Of a DNA stretch of 64,000 nucleotides, positions 17,359 through 28,454 are shown piece by piece (positions within the stretch are counted from its first letter, which is position 1; each line of letters starts with the position of its first letter). The DNA is taken from positions 62,001 through 126,000 of the forward strand of contig NZ_QTPO01000005.1 in NCBI RefSeq assembly GCF_003853645.1, read 5' to 3'. The position numbers and the translations under genes are program-made. The notes below the pieces were generated by a model. That model did not search any database and was not told where the DNA came from. It was given only the letters and a program-made list of their open reading frames with translations. Source of the DNA: Burkholderia sp. Bp9143. GTDB lineage: Bacteria > Pseudomonadota > Gammaproteobacteria > Burkholderiales > Burkholderiaceae.

Positions 17359-18492
17359 ATGATAGCAACTACCGCCACCATCGAACGCATCGAGACGTTG
17401 CTCGTCGACGTGCCGACGATCAGGCCCCACAAACTGTCGGTCGCCACGATGAATTGCCAGACACTCGTGCTGGTCCGCGTTCGATGCACGGACGGTATCG
17501 AAGGCGTCGGCGAGGCGACCACGATCGGCGGTCTCGCGTATGGCGAGGAGAGCCCCGAGAGCATCAAGGTCAACATCGACACCTACTTCGCGCCGCTGCT
17601 GCAAGGCATGGACGCGACGCGCCCGGGCGCTGCGATGGCGCGTGCGCGCAAGCTGTTCCAGGGCAACCGGTTCGCGAAGTGCGCGATCGAAACCGCACTG
17701 TTCGACGCGCAGGCGCGCCGCCTCGGCGTGCCGCTGTCCGAGTTGTTCGGCGGCCGCACGACCGACGCGGTCGACGTTGCATGGACGCTCGCGAGCGGCG
17801 ATACGCAGCGCGACATCGCGGAAGCCGAGGCGATGCTGGAAGCGCGCCGCCATCGCGCATTCAAGCTGAAGATCGGGTCGAACGCGGTCGACGACGACGT
17901 CGCGCACGTGATCGCGATCAAGCGCGCGCTCGGCGAGCGCGGCGACGTCCGCGTCGACGTGAACCAGGCATGGACCGAAACCGACGCGATCCGGGCCGGC
18001 GCACGACTCGCGGACGCCGGCGTGAGCCTCGTCGAGCAGCCGATTGCCGCGACCAATCGCGCGGGGCTGAAGCGCCTCACGCAGCTCGCGCAGATTCCGA
18101 TCATGGCCGACGAAGCGCTGCACGGCCCCGTCGATGCGTTCGCGCTCGCGCAGGACCGCGCGGCCGACGTATTCGCGGTGAAGATCGCGCAGTCGGGCGG
18201 CCTGCTCGCCGCGGCGAGCGTCGCATCGATCGCGTCGGCGGCTGGCATCGACCTGTACGGTGGCACGATGCTCGAGGGCGCCGCCGGCACGATGGCGTCC
18301 GCGCAACTGTTCAGCACGTTCGGCTCGCTGAAATGGGGCACCGAGCTGTTCGGCCCGCTGCTGCTCACCGAGGAGATCCTCGTCGAGCCGTTGCGCTACC
18401 AGGATTTCAAGCTGCACTTGCCGGCTGCGCCCGGCCTCGGCATCACCTTCGACTGGGCCCGCATCGAACGGATGCGACGCGACGCCCGCTGA
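17359..18492 (+). CDS. catB: Muconate cycloisomerase
   Basis: A 377-residue enolase-superfamily enzyme that cyclises cis,cis-muconate to muconolactone. The barrel holds the acid/base Lys pair in RAFKLKIGSN, metal ligands in VDVNQAW (Asp), SLVEQPI (Glu) and MADEALHG (Asp), and a catalytic Lys in FAVKIAQSGG. The N-terminal capping domain (IERIETLLVDVPTIRPHKLS) is typical of CatB. The start ATG at 17359 sits 6 bases after a perfect AGGAGG. It is the first gene of catBAC and is divergent from catR. Confidence 0.93.
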   Translation: MIATTATIERIETLLVDVPTIRPHKLSVATMNCQTLVLVRVRCTDGIEGVGEATTIGGLAYGEESPESIKVNIDTYFAPLLQGMDATRPGAAMARARKLFQGNRFAKCAIETALFDAQARRLGVPLSELFGGRTTDAVDVAWTLASGDTQRDIAEAEAMLEARRHRAFKLKIGSNAVDDDVAHVIAIKRALGERGDVRVDVNQAWTETDAIRAGARLADAGVSLVEQPIAATNRAGLKRLTQLAQIPIMADEALHGPVDAFALAQDRAADVFAVKIAQSGGLLAAASVASIASAAGIDLYGGTMLEGAAGTMASAQLFSTFGSLKWGTELFGPLLLTEEILVEPLRYQDFKLHLPAAPGLGITFDWARIERMRRDAR

Positions 18493-18528
18493 TCCCACAC
18501 GACACGACAACCGAAACCGGAGACACAG

Positions 18529-19431
18529 ATGAACAAGCAAGCCATCGACGCCCTGCTGAAGACCTTCGACGACGCCGCGGAAAAGCCCGGCAACCCGCGC
18601 GTGCGCGCGATCGTCAACCGGATCGTGAAGGACATCTGCTACACGATCGAGGACTTCGACGTGCAGCCGAGCGAGTTCTGGACCGCGCTCAACTACCTGA
18701 ACGAAGCCGGCCGTGAATTCGGGCTGATCGCCGCGGGCCTCGGCCTCGAGCGCTTCCTCGACGTGCGCATGGACGAGGCCGAGGAGAAGGCCGGCTTCCA
18801 CGGCGGCACGCCGCGCACGATCGAAGGGCCGCTGTATGTCGCGGGCGCACCGGAATCGGTCGGCCATGCGCGTCTCGACGACGGCACCGATCCGGGCCAG
18901 ACGCTGATCATGCGCGGCCAGGTGCTCGGCCAGGACGGCGCGCCGCTCGCCAATGCGCTCGTCGAGGTGTGGCACGCGAACCATCTCGGCTGCTACTCGT
19001 ACTTCGACCAGTCGCAACCGGCGTTCAACCTGCGCCGCTCGATCCGCACCGATGCCGAGGGCCGCTACAGCTTCCGCAGCGTGCTGCCGGTCGGCTACAG
19101 CGTGCCGCCGGGCAGCAAGACCGAGCAGCTGCTCGACCAGCTCGGCCGCCACGGCCATCGTCCTGCGCACATCCACTTCTTCGTTTCCGCGGACGGATAT
19201 CGTAAGCTGACGACGCAGATCAACATTGAAGGCGATCCGCACATCTGGGACGACTTCGCCTTCGCGACCCGCGAAGGGCTGATCCCGAAGGTCAAGCAGG
19301 CCGAGGGCGCGGAAGGCAAGCCGTATGGCGTCGACGGGCAGTTCGCGCTGATCGACTTCGATTTCTCGCTGCTCAAGGACAAGCAGGACGTGCCGGCGAG
19401 CGAAGTCGAGCGGGCGCGGGCGCAGGCCTGA
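18529..19431 (+). CDS. catA: Catechol 1,2-dioxygenase
   Basis: A 300-residue intradiol dioxygenase that opens catechol to cis,cis-muconate using non-haem Fe(III). Expected iron ligands are Tyr156 (GCYSYFD), Tyr190 (LPVGYSVPP), His214 and His216 (RPAHIHFF); the spacing between them fits the Acinetobacter CatA pattern. The N-terminal helical linker domain that binds lipid and forms the dimer spans about residues 1-100. It follows catB by 36 bases and has GGAGACACAG before its ATG. The product feeds CatB upstream and CatC downstream. Confidence 0.94.
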   Translation: MNKQAIDALLKTFDDAAEKPGNPRVRAIVNRIVKDICYTIEDFDVQPSEFWTALNYLNEAGREFGLIAAGLGLERFLDVRMDEAEEKAGFHGGTPRTIEGPLYVAGAPESVGHARLDDGTDPGQTLIMRGQVLGQDGAPLANALVEVWHANHLGCYSYFDQSQPAFNLRRSIRTDAEGRYSFRSVLPVGYSVPPGSKTEQLLDQLGRHGHRPAHIHFFVSADGYRKLTTQINIEGDPHIWDDFAFATREGLIPKVKQAEGAEGKPYGVDGQFALIDFDFSLLKDKQDVPASEVERARAQA

Positions 19432-19474
19432 GCGGCCGTCCCGTTCGACGAACCGACAACGCAAGGAGTGCAGG

Positions 19475-19765
19475 ATGCTGTTTCATGTGGAAATGACCGT
19501 CCGTCTGCCGGCGGACATGGATCCGGTCAAGGCGGCCACGCTGAAGGCCGAAGAGAAGGCGATGTGCCAGCGGCTGATGAACGAAGGCATCTGGCGGCAT
19601 CTGTGGCGGATCGCGGGGCAGTATGCGAACGTCAGTATCTTCGACGTCGAGAGCGTGCAGCAACTGCATGACCTGTTGAGTCAGCTGCCGTTGTTTCCGT
19701 ATATGGAGATGGAGGTGCGGGCGCTGTGCCGGCATCCTTCTTCGGTGCGGGAAGACGATCGGTAA
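19475..19765 (+). CDS. catC: Muconolactone delta-isomerase
   Basis: A 96-residue small enzyme that converts muconolactone to 3-oxoadipate enol-lactone. It forms a large homo-oligomer in known cases. Family features include the opening MLFHVEMTVRLP, the helix KAEEKAMCQRLMNEGIWRHLWRI, and LLSQLPLFPYMEMEVRALCRHPS at the C-terminus. It lies 43 bases after catA with AAGGAGTGCAGG just before the ATG. This closes the catBAC unit; genes for later steps (catD, pcaIJ, pcaF) are not in the window. Confidence 0.93.
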   Translation: MLFHVEMTVRLPADMDPVKAATLKAEEKAMCQRLMNEGIWRHLWRIAGQYANVSIFDVESVQQLHDLLSQLPLFPYMEMEVRALCRHPSSVREDDR

Positions 19766-19832
19766 TGCCTGTGTGGCCCATGCACCGGTTATCCGGGGCA
19801 TGGGTCGCAGGACATGGCATCGTGGTGACGCC

Positions 19833-20174
19833 ATGCACGCCTGCATTTACGACTATTCGACTCTCGGCAGCGACCGGGAAAACTCGAAGCCGTCGCCAAT
19901 CTGGTCCAGCGTCCAGCTGCCCGACCTCTCGAACATCTACAAGGCACTGCCCGCATCGTCGCACTTGCTCAAGCAGCAGATGGAAGCCACGCTACTGAAA
20001 TTCGAGCCGCGCATCCGTTCGATCGACGTCGGGATCGTCGACAACCGTGATCCCGGCATCCTGGTCAGCTTCGAGATGACATGCCATCTGAAGAACGCCG
20101 GGCTCGTGCGCTTCGGCACCTACTTTGAACCGCCGGGCCGCCTGCGCGTCGAACGGCGCATCGACCGGTCGTGA
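19833..20174 (+). CDS. Orphan TssE/gp25-like protein, short
   Basis: A 113-residue protein resembling the C-terminal two thirds of TssE, the gp25-like baseplate component of type VI secretion. The pattern QLPDLSNIYKALP, then MEATLLKFEPRIRSIDVGIV, then a strand-rich end matches the family's YGLPDLS, FEPRL and closing beta segments. Typical TssE proteins are 140-180 residues and start with a helical LLNTR-containing region, which is missing here. No other T6SS gene is nearby. An in-frame GTG at 19773 would add 20 residues without restoring that region. It may be a relic, a domesticated baseplate-like domain or an antagonist. The assignment rests on motif reading alone. Confidence 0.6.
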   Translation: MHACIYDYSTLGSDRENSKPSPIWSSVQLPDLSNIYKALPASSHLLKQQMEATLLKFEPRIRSIDVGIVDNRDPGILVSFEMTCHLKNAGLVRFGTYFEPPGRLRVERRIDRS

Positions 20175-20183
20175 TCCACACCC

Positions 20184-20969
20184 TCACTGCCCGTGCGCCA
20201 GATGCGCCGCAAACCCTACCTTCTCCGACGCGATCTCCGCCTTCAGCGTCAGTGCCGGAATCTCGTAGTCCCCCGCATTCTGCCGCCGGAACGGGATCGG
20301 CCGCGCAGTCCACAGTTCGTCGAGACGCTTGCCGAGCGCCGCACGCGTTTCGTCGAAACGCACGTCGTTCATCCTTCCCGTCCGGTAGATCACGAACGGC
20401 GGCAGCACGTCGAGCCCCGGGTAATACAGGATCCCGTGCTGGATCGGGAACAGCACGTCGTCGATCGGCCCGTTGATGCCGCGCGCGCTGTAGTGCGACT
20501 CCCAGCCGCCCGTCGTGACGATCACCATCGCGCGCTTGCCCGCGAGCGAACCTTCGCCGTAACGGTCGCCCCAATGCTGGTCGGAATGCTCGCCGACGCC
20601 ATACGCGAAGCCGTACGCATACACACGCTCGACCCAGCCCTTCATGATCGCCGGCATCGAAAACCACCACAGCGGAAACTGCAGGATCACCGCGTCGGCC
20701 CACTTCAGCTTGTCCTGTTCGCGCGCGATGTCGTCGCGCTGCGTGCCCGACTCGAACGCGCGCTTCGAATCGAGCGCGGGATCGAAACGCGCGTCGTGCG
20801 CCCGGTCGGTCACGTCGTTCGCGTCGAACGCGGCCTTCCAGTTCATCGCATACAGATCGGTCACCTGCACGGCATGGCCTGCCGCTTCGAGATGCTCGAC
20901 CGCGAAATCGCGCAGCGCACCGTTCAGCGAGCGCGGTTCGGGATGGGCATAGACGATCAGCACGTTCAT
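20184..20969 (-). CDS. Flavodoxin-fold NAD(P)H:quinone oxidoreductase
   Basis: A 261-residue flavin-dependent reductase of the NQO/KefF-MdaB superfamily, expected to reduce quinones by two electrons. It begins VLIVYAHPEPRSLNGALRDF, the phosphate-binding loop for flavin, and contains LQFPLWWFSMPAIMKGWVERVY, the conserved active-site segment, and VTTGGWESHYS. ATG at 20969 follows GGAG at 8 bases; the GTG two codons upstream is too close to that site. A divergent LysR gene 86 bases away is the probable regulator, a frequent pairing for such enzymes. Confidence 0.88.
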   Translation of the reverse strand: MNVLIVYAHPEPRSLNGALRDFAVEHLEAAGHAVQVTDLYAMNWKAAFDANDVTDRAHDARFDPALDSKRAFESGTQRDDIAREQDKLKWADAVILQFPLWWFSMPAIMKGWVERVYAYGFAYGVGEHSDQHWGDRYGEGSLAGKRAMVIVTTGGWESHYSARGINGPIDDVLFPIQHGILYYPGLDVLPPFVIYRTGRMNDVRFDETRAALGKRLDELWTARPIPFRRQNAGDYEIPALTLKAEIASEKVGFAAHLAHGQ

Positions 20970-21023
20970 GTTCACTGCTCCGTTGATTGAATGACTGCAG
21001 GATGCCGTCGCCGAAGGTATATT

Positions 21024-21036
21024 GGAAATGAATTCC
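21024..21036. promoter_or_regulatory. Dyad between quinone reductase and its LysR gene
   Basis: The 86-base gap between the divergent genes is A+T rich and contains GGAA-ATGAA-TTCC (21024-21036), an imperfect palindrome, with further ATATT and ATTCC repeats around it. This is a plausible LysR binding site for the neighbouring regulator. No confident promoter hexamers could be fixed. Confidence 0.4.
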
Positions 21037-21055
21037 CGATATTCCAGGTATAGTC

Positions 21056-21949
21056 ATGAACCATCTCAGACGACTGGATCTGAACCTGCTGGTCACGCTC
21101 GACGTGCTGCTCGCCGAGCACAACGTCACGCGGGCGGCCGAAAAACTGAACATGTCGCAGCCGTCGGTCAGCGTGCAGTTGCAGAAACTGCGCGACCTGT
21201 TCGGCGATCCGCTGCTGCTGCCGGGGCCGCGCGGGATGCGGCCGACCGCGCGGGCGGAAACGCTGCGCGAGCCGCTGCGTGACGCGCTCGACGCGGTCGA
21301 GCGCGCGGTGCTGACGGCCACGCCGTTCGATCCGGCAACCGCGACGAATACCTGGCGCGTGGCCGCGACCGACTATGGCGAATCGACGATCGTCCTGCCC
21401 GCGTTGAACACGCTGCGTTCGGCCGCGCCCGCCACGCGGCTTGCCGTCGTCGAGCTCGTACCGCCGCGCATCGAGCAGGACGCGGAACGAAACGGCATCG
21501 ACCTGGCCTTCCACACGACCGAGGGTTCGCCGGAAGGGATGCGACGCCTGCCGCTGTTCGTCGAGCGATACGTGCTCGTCGGCCGCGCGGGTCATCCGAA
21601 ACTGAAGCGGCGTCCGACGCTCGCGCAGTTCGGCGCGCTGGAACACGTGATCGTGTCGCCCGACGGCGGCGGCTTCTTCGGCGTGACGGACGAAGCGCTC
21701 GCGAAAGCGGGTGCCGCGCGGCGTGTCGTGCTGTCCGTTCCGCATTTCCTGTTCGTGATGTCGGCCGTCGCCAGCACGGACCTCGTCGCGATGCTGCCCG
21801 AGCGGCTGGTGCGCGGTACGCCCGCGTTGCGCGTGGTCGACGCGCCGGTCGAGGTCCCCGGCTACGAAATGTCGATGCTGTGGCACGAACGCGTGCATCG
21901 CGACCCGGCGCATCGGTGGTTGCGAGAGACGATCGCCGCGTCGGTGTGA
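21056..21949 (+). CDS. LysR-family regulator, divergent from quinone reductase
   Basis: A 297-residue LysR-type factor of the NodD/LinR-like branch, opening MNHLRRLDLNLLVTLDVLLAEHNVTRAAEKLNMSQ. The HTH covers residues 1-65 and the effector-binding half runs to about 290. Its adjacency to the quinone reductase gene suggests that it controls that gene and itself in response to a quinone or electrophile. The start ATG is preceded by AGG at a usable distance. The inducer cannot be deduced. Confidence 0.87.
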   Translation: MNHLRRLDLNLLVTLDVLLAEHNVTRAAEKLNMSQPSVSVQLQKLRDLFGDPLLLPGPRGMRPTARAETLREPLRDALDAVERAVLTATPFDPATATNTWRVAATDYGESTIVLPALNTLRSAAPATRLAVVELVPPRIEQDAERNGIDLAFHTTEGSPEGMRRLPLFVERYVLVGRAGHPKLKRRPTLAQFGALEHVIVSPDGGGFFGVTDEALAKAGAARRVVLSVPHFLFVMSAVASTDLVAMLPERLVRGTPALRVVDAPVEVPGYEMSMLWHERVHRDPAHRWLRETIAASV

Positions 21950-22039
21950 GTCGCTCGCGGAAACGGCACGGTTGCACGCGTCGGCCGCCATCGCTCCCCC
22001 GCTCGAACCCGGGTCGACGAATACCGATGCATTCAGGAC

Positions 22040-22073
22040 TTGAAACCGCCTCGAACACTGTATATATTTACAG
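22040..22073 (+). promoter_or_regulatory. Sigma-70 promoter overlapped by a LexA (SOS) box
   Basis: TTGAAA (22040-22045), a 17-base spacer and TATATT (22063-22068) form a strong sigma-70 promoter. Overlapping the -10 element is CTGTATATATTTACAG (22058-22073), an exact CTGT-N8-ACAG LexA box, with the dyad extending to CAC and GTG on the two sides. The placement would block RNA polymerase. A further 6-base inverted repeat, CCGTCA and TGACGG, lies at 22100-22115, between promoter and gene. The following gene starts at 22137. Confidence 0.8.
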
Positions 22074-22136
22074 TGCTTTTGCACCATTTGACCCGAATTC
22101 CGTCACTCATGACGGACGGACTTTTGTGAGGCGACC

Positions 22137-22541
22137 ATGTTCCAGTCATCCGCATTCGATCCCGAGCAACCCGGCTTCAACCCCGTCCACTTCGAACGTG
22201 CCGCGCAGCGGGCGGTCGTCGACCTGCAGCGTGTCGTCGGCGGCCCTGCGCAACGCGCGCTCGGCCTGCGACGCCGCACCCATCCGGCCGCGGTCCGCAC
22301 GATGAGCTGGGAGGCGCTGCTGAACGTCGAGGAACTCGCGTTCTCGAATACCGGTTTCCTGAGCCGCAACGATCCGACGGTCGTCGACGCGTTCATCCGC
22401 CTGCGCGACAGCCGGCTGGTCGCCGCGGACGTCGAGGAGCCGGTCGACTGGCGTCGCGACGACGACGACCTGCCGGCCGTCTACCTGATCGTCAAGGCGA
22501 TGCTGGAAGCGGAAGAGGAAGAGCGGGCCGAAGCGGCCTGA
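22137..22541 (+). CDS. Small hypothetical protein, probably SOS-controlled
   Basis: A 134-residue soluble acidic protein that I do not recognise. It has no signal peptide or membrane segment. The N-terminal half is basic (GGPAQRALGLRRRTHPAAVR), the middle has MSWEALLNVEELAFSNTGF, and the C-terminus ends in an acidic helix (KAMLEAEEEERAEAA). GAGG lies 5 bases before ATG. The upstream LexA-overlapped promoter implies induction on DNA damage. It is a single gene with no partner in the same direction. A role in damage response, cell division control or prophage-like regulation is possible but not shown by the sequence. Confidence 0.75.
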   Translation: MFQSSAFDPEQPGFNPVHFERAAQRAVVDLQRVVGGPAQRALGLRRRTHPAAVRTMSWEALLNVEELAFSNTGFLSRNDPTVVDAFIRLRDSRLVAADVEEPVDWRRDDDDLPAVYLIVKAMLEAEEEERAEAA

Positions 22542-22733
22542 CGTACGCCGGCCGGTAGCGGATGTCGTTCCGCCGGAATCGCGTCGCCACGTTGCATGGC
22601 GACGCTGTACATCCGCTCCGCGCTGCCCGCGTGCACCGGATGCCGAATCATCGACCGGAAAGTCAGGCGCCGTCGCGCAGGCAAGCCACCGCCGCGCGAC
22701 GCACGCCGTGTCGAAACCCGAGGCGGCTGCCCG

Positions 22734-25922
<3,189 letters not shown>

Positions 25923-25926
<4 letters not shown>

Positions 25927-26138
25927 TGCGGAAACGCGGGAGATGCGCCCGCCCGGGCGTCGGCGCAGCCGTGATCGGCTTCTTCGTGGCGAGCACGATC
26001 CTGCGTTCGGTGTTCGGTCTGATCGTGTGGCCCGAAATCCGACGGCTCAAGCAACCGGGCGGCAAACGCGAGATGAATGCCGCCAGGAACGCACTGTCGC
26101 TCACGCCGGAGGATATGCCGCGCATCCGCTTCATCTGA
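25923..26138 (+). CDS. Possible small membrane protein
   Basis: A 71-residue reading frame whose ATG overlaps the AraC gene stop by four bases (ATGA). It has a basic N-terminus, one hydrophobic segment (VGAAVIGFFVASTILRSVFGLIVW, residues 13-36) and a polar tail. The overlap and a plausible single-pass topology favour a real coupled gene; no family is recognised and the frame is short. It ends 20 bases before the convergent aconitase X small-subunit gene. Confidence 0.35.
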
Positions 26139-26158
26139 GCCGGCGTGGGCGAGACGCT

Positions 26159-26608
26159 TCAGCCGCCAACGTCGATCCGCGCGCCACCGTCCCCCTCGCC
26201 TGCCTCGATCCGCACCTCGCCGGTCGCGGCGACGATCGCGTCATACACGTCGTCCGTCACGCACACCACCGGCACCGCGATCGCATAGAGCTCAGCAGCC
26301 ACGATCGCGCCGATCGAGATGATCAGGTCGCGCTCCTTCAGCACGATCCCGACCGGGCCCGTGCCGTTGCGCACCGCTTCCGCGAGCACGCTGCTGCTCG
26401 AACTCGAACCCTTCGCGTGCGGCATCACCATGATCCGGCCGGCCAGGCTCACGCCCGCCTGCGGATGCCCGCGATCGACGATCCGCCCCGCGCCCGAGTC
26501 GTAGCCGCCCCAGAAGCTGAGCGGTTTGTCGAGCACGATCGTCCTTGCGCATGCGCTGCCCGGCACGAGCGTGTCGCCCGTCAGTTTCCCGATCCTTGCG
26601 TCAGTCAT
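26159..26608 (-). CDS. Aconitase X small (swivel) subunit
   Basis: A 149-residue DUF126/aconitase-swivel-domain protein. It shows the family core with FWGGYDSGAGRIVDRGHPQAG near residue 33 and MPHAKGSSSSSSVLAEAVRNG near 62, the serine-rich loop that lines the active site. Together with the large subunit it forms type II aconitase X; characterised bacterial members dehydrate cis-3-hydroxy-L-proline to a pyrroline-2-carboxylate. Its start overlaps the large-subunit stop by eight bases, so the two chains are made in step. Confidence 0.85.
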   Translation of the reverse strand: MTDARIGKLTGDTLVPGSACARTIVLDKPLSFWGGYDSGAGRIVDRGHPQAGVSLAGRIMVMPHAKGSSSSSSVLAEAVRNGTGPVGIVLKERDLIISIGAIVAAELYAIAVPVVCVTDDVYDAIVAATGEVRIEAGEGDGGARIDVGG

Positions 26609-27848
26609 CGAATCGCACCTTTCCTTCGAACGCGGACCGCACGCACTCGCGCATGCTGCCGTACGCCACCGTGACGCCGATGTTCGCGGGCGCATACGAC
26701 GCCCACTTCCCCGAGTTGGTCATCACCAGACCCGACAACTGCTTCATCACCGGCGTGATGTACGTGCAGGTGTCGACGACGATCTGGATGCCGCGCGCGT
26801 CGAACTTGTCGGCAAGCCCGAGCTCGCCGAGCTCCCACAGGATGAAGCGGCTCGTATTCACGTAGAAATCGCACTTCGGCTTGCCGCCGAACTGATCGAG
26901 CAGCGCGTCGAGCGTGCGGAATTCGGCCAGCGAGAAGTGCGGCGTGCCGAGCGCGACCGCGACGAGCGCATCGCCGTCCGCGCCGTGGTTCAGCGTGCGG
27001 CGGATCTCGTCGAGATCGGCCATCGCGACGTCGACCGTTCGCTGCGCCGCCTGCCCGTGCAACGCGGCGTCGAGCGTCGGCGCCTCGGGCGTGACGCCCA
27101 CCGCATGGAACAGCGCGACCGCCCCGCTCGATTCGGCGGCCGCGCCGAGCGCCTTGAGTTCGTCTTCGGTAGTGTCCGCGGGCAGCCCGACGATCGCCGG
27201 CACGGTCGCGCCGGCAATCCTGCCGATCAGCAATCCGAGCGCCGCGAAATGGATGTCGCGCGACGGACGGTGGCCGAAGTCCGGCGCGTTGAACACGATC
27301 CGCGCCGCGCGATTCGATTCGACGTGCAGGCCCGCATACGGCGCGCGTCCGGTGATCGCGGCGGCCAGGTCGAGAAAGTCGCCATAGCGGCTGGTGCGTG
27401 CCCCGAGCACCGAATTGGCGAACACGATCGCATTGGACTCGGCCCATGCGATCTGCTCGCCGAGGCGCGGACGATGCTTCAGCTGATACGGCGCGCACGT
27501 GAAGCTCGATTCGCAGCCGAGCTGCAGGTGTGCATCCATCAGGCGTTGCGCGTCGCGCTGGATCGTGCGGTCGCCGTGATACAGCTCGGGATGGATCAGG
27601 TCGAGCGACCCGACGTTCAGGGTGGTCGGCACCGCGACCCGCGCGCGGGTGTCGACGAAATACTCGACGAAGTCGAGGCTGGTCTGGCCGTGATAAAGAC
27701 AGCCGTCGATATGCGCGGACGTGATGTCGATCAGGTGCGGCGCCGACATGACCTCCGCCGTGCGCGCGACGATCCGCATCGCGCGCGCGACGCCGTCGCC
27801 GAATGCGCCGCGCAACATCGCGTCGTCGCGCTCGCTCAACTTCAGCAT
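26601..27848 (-). CDS. Aconitase X catalytic (large) subunit
   Basis: A 415-residue DUF521/aconitase X catalytic subunit. It opens MLKLSERDDAMLRGAFG and has SAHIDGCLYHG near 45, conserved Cys in LGCESSFTCAPY near 130, EQIAWAESNAIVFANSVLGART near 148 and VDTCTYITPVM near 357, which fit the iron-sulphur or metal-binding positions of the family. The probable reaction is dehydration of cis-3-hydroxy-L-proline or a related substrate. ATG at 27848 follows GAGGAGCACCCC. Hydroxyproline genes such as racemases are not nearby, so the substrate is an inference from characterised relatives. Confidence 0.85.
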   Translation of the reverse strand: MLKLSERDDAMLRGAFGDGVARAMRIVARTAEVMSAPHLIDITSAHIDGCLYHGQTSLDFVEYFVDTRARVAVPTTLNVGSLDLIHPELYHGDRTIQRDAQRLMDAHLQLGCESSFTCAPYQLKHRPRLGEQIAWAESNAIVFANSVLGARTSRYGDFLDLAAAITGRAPYAGLHVESNRAARIVFNAPDFGHRPSRDIHFAALGLLIGRIAGATVPAIVGLPADTTEDELKALGAAAESSGAVALFHAVGVTPEAPTLDAALHGQAAQRTVDVAMADLDEIRRTLNHGADGDALVAVALGTPHFSLAEFRTLDALLDQFGGKPKCDFYVNTSRFILWELGELGLADKFDARGIQIVVDTCTYITPVMKQLSGLVMTNSGKWASYAPANIGVTVAYGSMRECVRSAFEGKVRFDD

Positions 27849-27915
27849 GGGGTGCTCCTCGTGTCTCGTCCGGTGGATCCGGATCGCTTTCGTCATACTA
27901 CCGCGCGCGTTGCCC

Positions 27916-28344
27916 CTATCGCTGCGCCGTCAGGCTGAAGAGTTCGTCGCGCAGCGCCTTGGCCCGGCCGCGGCCGAACTGCGTCTCGAACTCGTCCTGC
28001 GCGGCCTGCCACGCGACTTTCGCCTGCGCGTAGGTACGCTCGCCGAGTTTCGTCAGGCTGAGCGCGTGCGCGCGCGCGTCCTGCTCCGACGCGGCCGCGG
28101 CGACGAATCCGTCTCGCTGCAGCGGCTTCAGCGCGCGCAACAGCGTCGTGCGATCCATCACCAGCCGATCGGCGAGTTCGCTCATCACCAGGCCGGGCCG
28201 GTGCGACAGGTTCGCCATGATCGAGAACTGCGCGGGCGTGACGCCGACCGGGGCCAGATGCCGCTCGTAAAGTTGCGTGACGAAGCGCGCCGCCTGACGC
28301 AGCGCGAGGCAATTGCAGGCCTGGGCCATCTGGATATCGTTCAT
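27916..28344 (-). CDS. MarR-family regulator 1
   Basis: A 142-residue winged-helix repressor of the MarR family, with LAPVGVTPAQFSIMANLSHRPGLVMSELADRL as the recognition region and a D-R-T-T-L wing start. It lies 67 bases beyond the start of the aconitase X operon on the same strand and may be transcribed into it. It is clearly paralogous to the MarR gene at 29483 (both share the LRQAARFVTQLYERHL-like opening, the GVTP core and the FGR/PARAKALRDELF-like tail). A TGCATATGCA palindrome lies just upstream. ATG at 28344 was chosen over a longer frame starting at 28380 that would run through that palindrome. Confidence 0.85.
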   Translation of the reverse strand: MNDIQMAQACNCLALRQAARFVTQLYERHLAPVGVTPAQFSIMANLSHRPGLVMSELADRLVMDRTTLLRALKPLQRDGFVAAAASEQDARAHALSLTKLGERTYAQAKVAWQAAQDEFETQFGRGRAKALRDELFSLTAQR

Positions 28345-28354
28345 GACGGGCAAT

Positions 28355-28376
28355 TTATATGTGCATATGCATAAAG
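28355..28376. promoter_or_regulatory. TGCATATGCA operator upstream of MarR 1
   Basis: TGCATATGCA at 28362-28371 is a perfect 10-base palindrome, and TTTAT and ATAAA flank it to extend the dyad. It lies 18 bases upstream of the MarR 1 start and about 85 bases upstream of the LysR gene, in a short A+T-rich gap. A near-identical GTGCATATACAT lies before the efflux operon at 29957, so this is a good candidate for the MarR recognition sequence. Confidence 0.6.
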
Positions 28377-28454
28377 TCAATGTACACTCCGCCGTAACAT
28401 GGCCGGGCCGGCCGTGTGCATCGGGCGCCTCGCCATCGCCTCGAGGAGACGAAC

